Source: an uncultured Gemmatimonadota bacterium (GTDB lineage Bacteria > Gemmatimonadota > Gemmatimonadetes > Gemmatimonadales > Gemmatimonadaceae). From it: a stretch of 31,820 nt of DNA. Under the pieces are notes generated by a model. It was not told the origin of the DNA, searched no databases, and saw only the letters and a list, made by a program, of their open reading frames with translations. This document shows positions 1 through 6,204 of the stretch, one piece after another. Both the position numbers and the translations under genes were made by a program. The stretch covers positions 1 to 31,820 of the forward strand of contig CAMLEQ010000007.1 of NCBI GenBank assembly GCA_946479015.1. Reading direction: 5' to 3'. How positions within the stretch are numbered: the first letter of the stretch is position 1; every line of letters starts with the position of its first letter.

Positions 1-295
1 GGGCCGACCCGCGCGCGAGAGCCTGACGTTGCGCGACCGCGGCGCGTTCGACCCAGTCGATCGCTTCCGCCAGCTCTGAATCGGACAGATCGGGATACGA
101 GTCGACGAGCAATCGCTGGAGTGTCTCCAGCTCGACCGGGGGCATGACCGAGTGCGGGCGGCGCCGGCCAACGAGCAGCATTGCACGTACGTGCTCGAGG
201 GGAGCGCCCGGGTGGCGGGCGAGGCGATTCTCGACGATGGGAAGCGCGCGGTCGATTGCGCGTTGAAGAGACGAGGGCCCGTCGTGTTCAGTCAT
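1..295 (-). CDS. Hypothetical protein, C-terminus cut by window edge
   Basis: An open frame runs from an ATG at 295 leftwards off the window without a stop, giving 98 complete codons. The protein begins MTEHDGPSSLQRAID and contains an acidic helical stretch (YPDLSDSELAEAIDW); I see no signal peptide, membrane segment or known motif. An internal ATG at 145 could be a shorter start. No clear ribosome binding site precedes either ATG. It lies just left of the cassette-like ORFs and on the same strand, but I could not find an attC-like structure between it and its neighbour, so it may belong to the ordinary chromosome. I do not recognise the family. Confidence 0.5.
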   Translation of the reverse strand, partial: MTEHDGPSSLQRAIDRALPIVENRLARHPGAPLEHVRAMLLVGRRRPHSVMPPVELETLQRLLVDSYPDLSDSELAEAIDWVERAAVAQRQALARGSA

Positions 296-439
296 GGAAT
301 GGCGTTGCGGCCTTTCGCGGCGTTCTGTGGGGAGCGATTAGTCTCCACGTGTGATGATGGTCGGGCCTGGGGGACGCTGTCCACGCACGCCCATGTACGA
401 ATCCAAGCGCCCGCCAGCATCAGCAGCTGGCCAGATCGC

Positions 440-1003
440 TCACGCCGGCGCAATCAACAGGCGATACTCTCGGCTCGTCCCCGTACCATCCCACTCGTCC
501 CGGACGATCCCGAAGCCCGCGTTGGGTACCCAGCGCAGGCGCTGGTTCGGAGCGCGCTGCAGGAGCGCGAGGAGCTCATCGGCCGACGCCCACAGCTGCC
601 GCTCGCTCGGTAGCAGCCCCCAGGAGCGCCGGGCCTCGATCTCGCGCTCGAGCTCCGCGCCAGTCCGCGGGCGGATCTCCACGAGCGCGAAGAGGTCCCG
701 CCAGTGCTGGTGATCCATGATGCCGGAGTCGAGCACCGCCTGGGCCGAGGCCTGGAGGGCGGCCGCCGTCATCGTGACGATCCCGCGCTCATCACTGAAG
801 AAAGGCCCGAGGTCGTAGTCGTTCTTGTAGCCCGCGAAGGCGTGCACGCCGAGCGCTACGCCGGCGAGTGGTACGGGCTCCCACTCGCCGGAGCGGCCGG
901 CGACGCAGAGTTGGACGACCGCGAGGTCAGGGAACGAGAGGGTACGCAAAAGCGTGGGAATCTGAGATTTCTGGAGCGGTCTAGCGCCCCAGCCAAGCTG
1001 CAA
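440..1003 (-). CDS. Hypothetical protein, last ORF of cassette-like array
   Basis: Open frame of 187 codons on the cassette strand. The only early start codons are TTGs (1003, 949), and the one at 1003 lies inside the attC-like spacer, so the true start is probably nearer 949 or further in. The protein is soluble-looking, with no signal peptide or membrane helix. The C-terminal half is rich in charged and tryptophan-containing segments (HWRDLF, LRWVPNAGFGIVRDEW, EYRLLIAPA). I do not recognise the family. Even amino-acid composition and same-strand packing with the next ORFs argue that it is real. No attC-like site is visible after its stop, so if it was a cassette its own recombination site has been lost. 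Confidence 0.55.
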   Translation of the reverse strand: MQLGWGARPLQKSQIPTLLRTLSFPDLAVVQLCVAGRSGEWEPVPLAGVALGVHAFAGYKNDYDLGPFFSDERGIVTMTAAALQASAQAVLDSGIMDHQHWRDLFALVEIRPRTGAELEREIEARRSWGLLPSERQLWASADELLALLQRAPNQRLRWVPNAGFGIVRDEWDGTGTSREYRLLIAPA

Positions 1004-1063
1004 GCGTGCCCAATAGGAAGCGCGGGCGCAGCTCGCGCAACTCCGCAGGGCGCTTGTCAGTTT
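979..1063 (-). other. Degenerate attC-like site (cassette B end)
   Basis: Read on the minus strand, the spacer starts with AAACTGAC (1063-1056) and ends with GCTAGAC (985-979). These look like the two attC cores RYYYAAC and GTTRRRY, each with one transition. Arms AGCGCCC (1054-1048) and GGGCGCT (989-983) pair perfectly over 7 bases. The CTGAC in the outer core matches the GTCAG at the other end of the same cassette (1700-1696), as expected if both ends once formed one site. The inner part of the fold is poorly paired, so this is the weaker of the sites between recognised ORFs. Confidence 0.4.
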
Positions 1064-1099
1064 CAGCGTTCGCTAGAACGCTCGGTCGAGATGACGGCA

Positions 1100-1678
1100 T
1101 CAGTCGGTGATTCCAGCTGCGGCAGCGAAGGCCACAACTCGCCCGGCAGAGTAGCGTAGGCGAAGAAAGCTCCATGCGGTGGCGCGAAAATCCTTGGCGT
1201 GTCGGACCTCGGAGGCTGCGTAAATGACCACCCCGGAACTGTCTCGCCCGCGACCGCCCAAACGCCGTTCAACCTCCGAGCGCGAAAGCCCGAGCTCAAT
1301 TCCGCGGTCCGTTCGAACACGCATCGCGCTGGACACGGTCCGGCAATCGCGCGCCAGGACGGAGTCCTCAGCGGCGGTCGCACTTCCCGCCGCGATGGCT
1401 TCGAATTGGGTGATGCGCTCGCCTGCGCCCATGTCGTCGCTATCGAGATGATAGGAGGCGTGCGAGGAATCCATTGACCGATAGCAAGCCTGATAGCGGC
1501 TCCCTCCAGCATCACCGGTATGCGCGATCGGCGTGGGGCCGAGGCGCTTCGCGATCTGCCCGAACGTGGTCTCGCCCAGGTAGAGCTGCATGGAACCGAG
1601 CGCAACTCGCTCGACCGGTAGCTTCGGTGGAGCAAGGAGCACGAGTACAGCGAGGAGGAGAATGGATCTGCCGTTCAT
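1100..1678 (-). CDS. Secreted protein with two BamE/SmpA-like segments
   Basis: 192 residues starting at an ATG 15 bases after the attC core at 1700-1693. The N-terminus (MNGRSILLLAVLVLLAPP) is a typical export signal. Two short segments resemble each other: LGETTFGQIAKRLG near residue 34 and LGLSRSEVERRLG near residue 128. Both have the 'lG-x-(s/t)-x3-V/I-x2-rLG' pattern found in SmpA/BamE-type periplasmic folds; the family link is my inference. Two cysteines (in QACYR and ARDC) could form a disulfide. There is no obvious ribosome binding site, which is common for integron cassette ORFs. Function unknown, probably periplasmic or surface exposed. Confidence 0.6.
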   Translation of the reverse strand: MNGRSILLLAVLVLLAPPKLPVERVALGSMQLYLGETTFGQIAKRLGPTPIAHTGDAGGSRYQACYRSMDSSHASYHLDSDDMGAGERITQFEAIAAGSATAAEDSVLARDCRTVSSAMRVRTDRGIELGLSRSEVERRLGGRGRDSSGVVIYAASEVRHAKDFRATAWSFLRLRYSAGRVVAFAAAAGITD

Positions 1679-1692
1679 TCGAGCTGTGGAGC

Positions 1693-1794
1693 GTTCTGAC
1701 GCCCGGCGTTCAGCCGCCGGGCTTCATTCATAGTGCGGCCGCGCAGCGGCCGCTCCCATAGCAAGCCCGGTCGGCTGCAACGGCTCGTTAGGGC
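1693..1794 (-). other. Integron attC recombination site (cassette C end)
   Basis: On the minus strand the site opens with GCCCTAAC (1794-1787), which also carries the TAA stop of the preceding ORF, and closes with GTCAGAAC (1700-1693). The inner arms on the plus strand are CAGCCGCCGGGCTT (1711-1724) and AAGCCCGGTCGGCTG (1763-1777). They pair perfectly except for one unpaired T at 1771, which is the extrahelical base that tells an integrase which strand to use. The centre is a second palindrome, GCGGCCGC (1735-1742) and GCGGCCGC (1746-1753). The closing core departs from GTTRRRY (GTC instead of GTT). The whole layout matches folded single-strand attC sites of about 100 bases. Confidence 0.85.
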
Positions 1795-2507
1795 GCCGCG
1801 CCGTCGCCCGCCCGCCGCTTCGGCTGCAACTCTGCCTTGAACTCAGCGAAGACGGGGTTGCTCGCGGGAACTCCTATCGCCACCAGTCTCTCGCTCACCT
1901 CACCGAGAAGCGGGCGAACGGAGGGGCCGATCTCTGATCCATACTGGATCCCTGGGCCAGCTGACGGTACTGGTTCAACCGATCGAAAGGTGGGTCCCAA
2001 AGCCTTGTACTCCTCATAGAAGCTCGCTAGCACGCCCGCTGCCGCATACATCGCGCATTGCAGCAGCAGGATCACCTCGGCGTGGTACGTTGGAGCCTGG
2101 TGAGTGAGCATGAGGTGCCACGGGCTGACCAGACGGCCATCCTTTGTCGTGTAGGGGTGCGCGAGAATCGTGTTCCGGAAGGTGCGGATCCCACGCCACA
2201 CGTTGATGCGCCCGATCAGAGGCGCAACGGCTTTCCGCGCGCTCGCTACCCGAGGCTCCTGCTTAGCCAACCTCCCGAAGTCGTCCCAGACTTCCAGGAA
2301 CTTGCTGATAAGGATGAGCCCTTGGTTCGCGAGCGAAAACAGTAGGCCGTCCGGTATGCTCGCAGCGGCATCCCCAGTACTGAAGTACCCGCGCAGTAGC
2401 ACCTGCACTTCGAGCGTGGTCATACGCAAGCGCCAGAGTTCGCGCTCAAGTCGAGTGAGCGCGTCGCCTCGGGCGGGATGTAGCACTTGGGGGATCGAAG
2501 CTCGCAC
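1788..2507 (-). CDS. HEPN/AbiU2-like cassette protein, putative RNase
   Basis: About 239 residues from a GTG at 2507. A longer open frame begins at an ATG at 2561, but that codon lies inside the upstream attC, so a start after 2527 is more likely; GTG 2486 and ATG 2423 are alternatives. The protein is helical, and the segment around residues 108-119 reads RTFRNTILAHPY. This contains R-N-x3-A-H, the HEPN signature as seen in AbiU2-type proteins (Arg111, Asn112, His117). HEPN proteins are often RNases in toxin-antitoxin or anti-phage systems; activity here is inferred from the motif only. The C-terminal 60 residues are proline and glycine rich and unrecognised. The stop codon is formed by the attC core. 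No partner antitoxin is evident next to it. Confidence 0.6.
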   Translation of the reverse strand: MRASIPQVLHPARGDALTRLERELWRLRMTTLEVQVLLRGYFSTGDAAASIPDGLLFSLANQGLILISKFLEVWDDFGRLAKQEPRVASARKAVAPLIGRINVWRGIRTFRNTILAHPYTTKDGRLVSPWHLMLTHQAPTYHAEVILLLQCAMYAAAGVLASFYEEYKALGPTFRSVEPVPSAGPGIQYGSEIGPSVRPLLGEVSERLVAIGVPASNPVFAEFKAELQPKRRAGDGAAP

Positions 2508-2526
2508 TGGCAGGATGTCTGCTGTC

Positions 2527-2655
2527 GCCCTAACGCTGGAGCTCGGCTGCGGCGGCCGCATCCGCGGGCGCCACGCACTTCAATAAGCATCATGCGCCGG
2601 CAGGCGCACCACCTGACGAATGCTCGCGCCGTCTGCTGCAGCGCCTCGTTAGCCC
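2527..2655 (-). other. attC-like site between cassettes D and C
   Basis: Read on the minus strand, it opens with GGGCTAAC (2655-2648) and closes with GTTAGGGC (2534-2527). The inner arms GCAGCAGACGGC and GCCGCCGCAGC pair with two mismatches and one extra base on the first arm, as in attC sites. The closing core GTTAGGGC is the exact complement of the opening core of the next site (GCCCTAAC at 1794-1787). That is expected when a cassette carries matching cores at its two ends. Length is 129 bases, within the usual attC range. Confidence 0.65.
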
Positions 2656-2669
2656 GTGCCGCAGGCGAC

Positions 2670-3140
2670 CTACGGCGTGTTCTCGCCCGAGCTTAGTAGC
2701 CAGAGGTGGTGGATGACTCCGCCATCCACCCAATATGCCGAGGCACCGACATCCGACCAGCCAGAACGCGTGGCCGTCATACGCTCTCTCGTGGCGACGA
2801 GATGACCGGACACGAAATAGTCGAGGATTTCGAAGCGGCTGTCCGGCACGTGACTGACCGCGCTCTGATACATCGCACGCTGCTTGGCTCGGTCGGCGAC
2901 GATGAGGCTATCCCTGCCGCCGGCGGCGGATACCGAGTACTGCACTGTATCCGCGAGTGTTCGCAGAATGGCGTCGATGTCGTGTGCGTTCTCGGCGTCG
3001 AGATGCGCACGGACCACCGCGATCTCAGCGGCCGAGTCGGTCGCGAACGATGTAGCGGAGGCCGCTGCCGATTGCACCTGACAGCCAGCACACGCCACTA
3101 CGGCGGTGAAGACGGAGATCGACAGTATGCGACTTTTCAT
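2670..3140 (-). CDS. NTF2/SnoaL-like lipoprotein
   Basis: 156 residues from an ATG 15 bases after the core at 3163-3156. The N-terminus is a lipoprotein signal (MKSRILSISVFTAVVAC) with lipobox VVAC, so Cys17 would be lipidated and the protein anchored outside the cytoplasm. The mature part begins with VRAHLDAENAHDIDAILRTL, the helix typical of NTF2-like/SnoaL-like folds, followed by strands (RFEILDYFVSGHLVATRERMTATR) and a hydrophobic terminal strand (IHHLWLLSSG). Family members bind small ligands or act as simple enzymes; the substrate cannot be told from sequence. It is bounded by complementary cores GTTAGCCC and GGGCTAAC, supporting its status as an integron cassette. Confidence 0.65.
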   Translation of the reverse strand: MKSRILSISVFTAVVACAGCQVQSAAASATSFATDSAAEIAVVRAHLDAENAHDIDAILRTLADTVQYSVSAAGGRDSLIVADRAKQRAMYQSAVSHVPDSRFEILDYFVSGHLVATRERMTATRSGWSDVGASAYWVDGGVIHHLWLLSSGENTP

Positions 3141-3155
3141 CGTGGCCGATGCATC

Positions 3156-3284
3156 GGGCTAACGGTAGTTAGACGAAACAGTATAGTCGGTATTACCGTA
3201 TTACCGTGCGACCTGCACAGCATAGCTCGCGCTGGTTCGGCCAGCAACAGTTCGCGACAAAGTCGCGCAGCGACTGTGTTAGGT
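3156..3284 (-). other. Possible attC site upstream of cassette D
   Basis: On the minus strand ACCTAAC (3284-3278) fits RYYYAAC perfectly and is followed by an arm-like CGCTGC. The end GTTAGCCC (3163-3156) is the exact complement of the opening core of the next site (GGGCTAAC at 2655-2648). A long imperfect hairpin (3235-3291; arms starting GTTCGGC and ending GCCGAAC) overlaps its first half. The inner arms do not pair well across the full length, and a second RYYYAAC (GTCTAAC, 3174-3168) sits close to the end, so the fold may be rearranged. Confidence 0.45.
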
Positions 3285-3291
3285 GCCGAAC

Positions 3292-3464
3292 GAATCTCCA
3301 GTGCCCGCGGGAATCGACTACGAGATCTGTGATCGTCCGGTCCCGACAACCCGGATCGACGTGATGCCCCGACGCGGGCATTGGTTCGGTATCGATGTCG
3401 ACCGTCATTGTCGGCAGCGGTGGATGGTGAATCGACGCGAGCCACGAAGCGACCCGCGGCGTCT
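3292..3464. other. Unassigned edge of the cassette region
   Basis: Between the last attC-like structure and the membrane protein gene there is no gene I can support. A minus-strand open frame (start ATG 3468, stop at 3193) crosses this stretch with an acidic, unrecognised sequence (MTVDIDTEPMPASGHHVDPG), but it runs through the putative attC and overlaps the neighbouring gene. It could be the remains of a truncated first cassette. No attI site or integrase was seen here. Confidence 0.35.
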
Positions 3465-4055
3465 TCACCCCACGACCACCCTACCGATCACCCCGAACGC
3501 GCTCAGAATCCCCACGACGGTCAACACCGCCGTCGCGCCCAGCGCACTGCCCACCCACCGCCATCGCCGCGGCGACCCCCGCAGTGCACCACCCCACGCG
3601 ATCGCCGCCCACAGCAGCCCCTCGATCAGGAACCACGGCTCGTTGAAGAACAGCACCTGCAAGTCGACCTGCCTCCGGTCGATGGTCCGCCAGAACTGAT
3701 AGCTGATCGTGAGCGCACCCGTCAGGCTGGCGACGCGATCCGCCATGTCGATCAGCGCGTGCGAGGCGCCCCCCACCGCGATCAGCCAGCAGAAGGCGAG
3801 CAGGACTGGGCGGGCACGCTCGCTCCCCCACGCGCGCAGCAACACGAGGGGGAGCGCCGCCAGGATCAGGATCACCGTGCCTCCGGCGGCGTTCACGTAC
3901 CGCCACTGCGCCATCGACACCGGCGTGCCATGCATGCCGAACGTCCCACCCAGGGCGTAGTACCACCGGTACAGCGCGTAGCCGAACGCCCACACGGCGG
4001 CCAGCCGGCTCGCCAGGACGAGAAGCCGCCCGTCCGCGCACCCGCCCCCGCTCAC
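3465..4055 (-). CDS. Small polytopic membrane protein, DUF3995-like
   Basis: 196 residues if started at GTG 4055, which overlaps the TGA of the upstream phosphatase gene as GTGA and suggests translational coupling. About five hydrophobic segments are visible: LAAVWAFGYALYRWYYALGG, VNAAGGTVILILAALPLVLL, a segment around VLLAFCWLIAVGG, PWFLIEGLLWAAIAWGG and a C-terminal GATAVLTVVGILSAFGVIG. The first segment, with its WYYALGGTFG, resembles the start of DUF3995 membrane proteins; I am not certain of that family. No catalytic motif is visible. It is the last gene of a sigma factor-phosphatase-membrane protein run, so it may be part of the response of that sigma factor. The substrate is unknown. 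Confidence 0.65.
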   Translation of the reverse strand: MSGGGCADGRLLVLASRLAAVWAFGYALYRWYYALGGTFGMHGTPVSMAQWRYVNAAGGTVILILAALPLVLLRAWGSERARPVLLAFCWLIAVGGASHALIDMADRVASLTGALTISYQFWRTIDRRQVDLQVLFFNEPWFLIEGLLWAAIAWGGALRGSPRRWRWVGSALGATAVLTVVGILSAFGVIGRVVVG

Positions 4056-4855
4056 GACGCCAGCACCATCTCGAGCGCCTGCGCGAGCCCGCCCTCGTCC
4101 ACGTGCGCCACGGTGCATCGCGCCGCCTCACGCGCCTCGGCGTCGGCGTTCCCCATGGCCACGGGGTGGCCCACGAGGCGCATCGCGGCGGCATCGTTCG
4201 CCCCGTCCCCCACGAACATCACCTCCTCGAGCGACACGCCGTACTCCCCGGCGATCGCGCGCACGGCGGTCGACTTGTCCACGCCCGCTGGGGTGAGGTT
4301 CAGGAAGTGCGTGTCGGGCATGAGGGGCGAAGTGGATGGAGACACTTGCAGCCCTGGATGCGGCTCGCCGATCACCGCCGCCGACTCGGCGCGCGGCACC
4401 AGCCACTGCGCCCTGACCACCGGCCCCGCGAGCGCGTCGAGCGGGCGCGTGGCGAAGGGGACGCCGAGGAGCGCGGCATGGCTGCGCGCCAGCGCCTCGT
4501 CGCCGTGAAACACGTAGTCGTCGTCGGCATACAGCTCGAGCAGGCGCCCGGTCGCGCGCGCCCGCGCCACGAGCATGGCGACGATCTCCTCCCCCATCCG
4601 CGCCGACCGGGAGCGCCCGCTGGCGAGGTGCAGCACGCTCGCGCCGTTCTGGAAGCTGTGCCAGCCGGCGCCGTCGAGACGGTCCGCGTACTCGCGCGCG
4701 AGGCCGAACGCCGGACGCCCGGAGCAGATGGCGAGACGGATGCCCGCGGCGCGGACTCGCGCCGCCGCGCGCCACACCGCGGGATCGACGGCGCCGGCGG
4801 AGCCCACCAGCGTGCCGTCCACGTCGATGCACACGAGCCGGATCACCCTACGCAC
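4052..4855 (-). CDS. Cof-type HAD-superfamily (IIB) phosphatase
   Basis: 267-residue haloacid dehalogenase-type hydrolase, length typical for the Cof subfamily that dephosphorylates sugar phosphates or nucleotide-like cofactors in the cytoplasm. Motif I is CIDVDGTL (Asp11 nucleophile, Asp13), motif II is the serine of ICSGRP (about 45), motif III is the lysine of VDKSTAV, and motif IV is VGDGANDAAAM, which binds magnesium. The cap between motifs II and III is the C2/IIB type. The start is GTG 4855, overlapping the TAG of the sigma factor gene; GTG 4846 is an alternative. The HAD gene is thus coupled to both neighbours. The substrate cannot be predicted from sequence alone. Confidence 0.85.
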   Translation of the reverse strand: MRRVIRLVCIDVDGTLVGSAGAVDPAVWRAAARVRAAGIRLAICSGRPAFGLAREYADRLDGAGWHSFQNGASVLHLASGRSRSARMGEEIVAMLVARARATGRLLELYADDDYVFHGDEALARSHAALLGVPFATRPLDALAGPVVRAQWLVPRAESAAVIGEPHPGLQVSPSTSPLMPDTHFLNLTPAGVDKSTAVRAIAGEYGVSLEEVMFVGDGANDAAAMRLVGHPVAMGNADAEAREAARCTVAHVDEGGLAQALEMVLAS

Positions 4856-6149
4856 TCCGTCCGCCCCCGCCTTCCTGCCCGCGAGCTCCGAGCCGGGCGG
4901 CCTTCGTGATGAGATAGTCCCGCTCCGGTGCGTTCGCCGTGCGCTCCGCCGCGGCGCGGTAGCGCGCGATGGCGCCCTCGCGGTCGCCGGCCCGCTCGAG
5001 CAGGTGCGCGCGGACGGCGTCGAGGCGGTAGTGCCCCGCGATCCGGGCGTCGTCGTCGAGCGCCTTCAGCATCTCGAGCCCCGTCATGGGACCGTGCACC
5101 ATTGCGGCGGCGATCGCGCGGTTGAGCGACACCATGGGATTGTCGGAGATCCGCTCGAGCAGGCCGTAGAGCGCGAGGATCTGCGGCCAGTCGGTGTCCT
5201 CGGCGCGCGTCGCTTCATCGTGCACGGCGGCGATCGCGGCCTGGAGCCGGTACGGGCCGGCCTCTCCCCGGGAGAGCGCCTCCTCGACGAGCGCGATCCC
5301 CTCGGCGATCAGCCGCTCATCCCACAGCGCCCGATCCTGCTCGTCGAGCGGGATCAGCTCCCCACCCGCGCCGCTGCGCGCGGCGCGGCGCGCGTCGGTG
5401 AGCAGCATGAGCGCGAGCAGTCCCGCCACCTCGCCGTCATCCGACAGAAGGGCGCGAAGCATCCGGGCCAGCCGGATCGCCTCGCTCGAGAGATCGGGGC
5501 GATGCAGATCGGGACCGCTGCTGCTGGTGTATCCCTCGTTGAAGATCAGATACAGCACGTGCAGCACGGCCCGCAGTCGCTCGGCGCGCTCCGCGTCGGT
5601 GGGCATGCGGAACGGGACGCCGGAGCGCTCGATGCTCTGCTTGGCGCGGCTGATCCGCTGCGCCATCGTCGCCTCTGGCACGAGGAACGCGCTGGCGATC
5701 TCCGCGGTGGTGAGCCCTCCCACGGCGCGGAGGGTGAGCGCGATCGCCGATGCGGGGGTGAGTGCGGGGTGACAGCACATGAAGAGCAGGACGAGCGTGT
5801 CGTCCTCGTCGGCGGCGATGTCCGCATCGGGGGGCGGCACGGAGGCCCACTCGGCCCGGAGCCCGCTCGCCACGGCATCCTCGCGGCGGCGCCTCGCCAC
5901 CTCGCTGCGCACGTGGTCGGCCAGACGTCTCACGGCGACGTGATGGAGCCAGCCCGCTGGATTGGCGGGGATCCCGTCCGTGGGCCACCGCGCGGCCGCC
6001 GCGATCAGCGCCTCCTGCACCGCGTCCTCCGCCGCCGCGAAGTCTCCATGCCGCCGCGCGACGACGCCGAGCACCCGCGGCGCGAGGTCGCGCAGCAGGC
6101 GCTCGATGGTGGCATCTCGCGGCTCGGGCGTCACGTGTGGGTGCTGCAC
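4848..6149 (-). CDS. ECF42-like RNA polymerase sigma factor with C-terminal extension
   Basis: About 433 residues from GTG 6149 (VQHPHVTPEPRDA); the frame stays open to 6287, so the start is uncertain. Region 2 of an ECF sigma factor is visible near the N-terminus (GDFAAAEDAVQEALIAAAARWP, NPAGWLHHVAVRRLAD) and region 4 around LTTAEIASAFLVPEATMAQRISRAK. The remaining 250 residues are the TPR-like extension of the ECF42 family (LIFNEGYTSS, then SLNRAIAAAMVHGPMTGLEML). The conserved DGP-type motif of that family appears as HGPM here. ECF42 factors have no classical anti-sigma factor; the extension is thought to control activity. They usually sit beside a YCII/DGPF-domain gene. None is seen here, and the downstream coupled genes are a HAD phosphatase and a membrane protein. 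Confidence 0.85.
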   Translation of the reverse strand: MQHPHVTPEPRDATIERLLRDLAPRVLGVVARRHGDFAAAEDAVQEALIAAAARWPTDGIPANPAGWLHHVAVRRLADHVRSEVARRRREDAVASGLRAEWASVPPPDADIAADEDDTLVLLFMCCHPALTPASAIALTLRAVGGLTTAEIASAFLVPEATMAQRISRAKQSIERSGVPFRMPTDAERAERLRAVLHVLYLIFNEGYTSSSGPDLHRPDLSSEAIRLARMLRALLSDDGEVAGLLALMLLTDARRAARSGAGGELIPLDEQDRALWDERLIAEGIALVEEALSRGEAGPYRLQAAIAAVHDEATRAEDTDWPQILALYGLLERISDNPMVSLNRAIAAAMVHGPMTGLEMLKALDDDARIAGHYRLDAVRAHLLERAGDREGAIARYRAAAERTANAPERDYLITKAARLGARGQEGGGGRSA

Positions 6150-6204
6150 TAGATTATTCTCCCCACGCGACCCTGATGCGTCAACGCCCATCCCGAGGCC
6201 CGAT

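Noticed and set aside
296..439. Search for an attC after the last cassette-like ORF
   Set aside because: No RYYYAAC/GTTRRRY pair or paired arms could be found, so no site is claimed here.
3193..3468. Minus-strand 91-codon open frame at the right edge of the cassette region
   Set aside because: It crosses the putative attC and overlaps the membrane protein gene; it may be a truncated cassette ORF, but there is not enough evidence to call it.
4575..6152. Long plus-strand open frame antisense to the sigma factor and HAD genes
   Set aside because: Arginine/glycine-rich low-complexity translation with no motif; typical shadow frame in GC-rich DNA, and the opposite strand has clear protein families.
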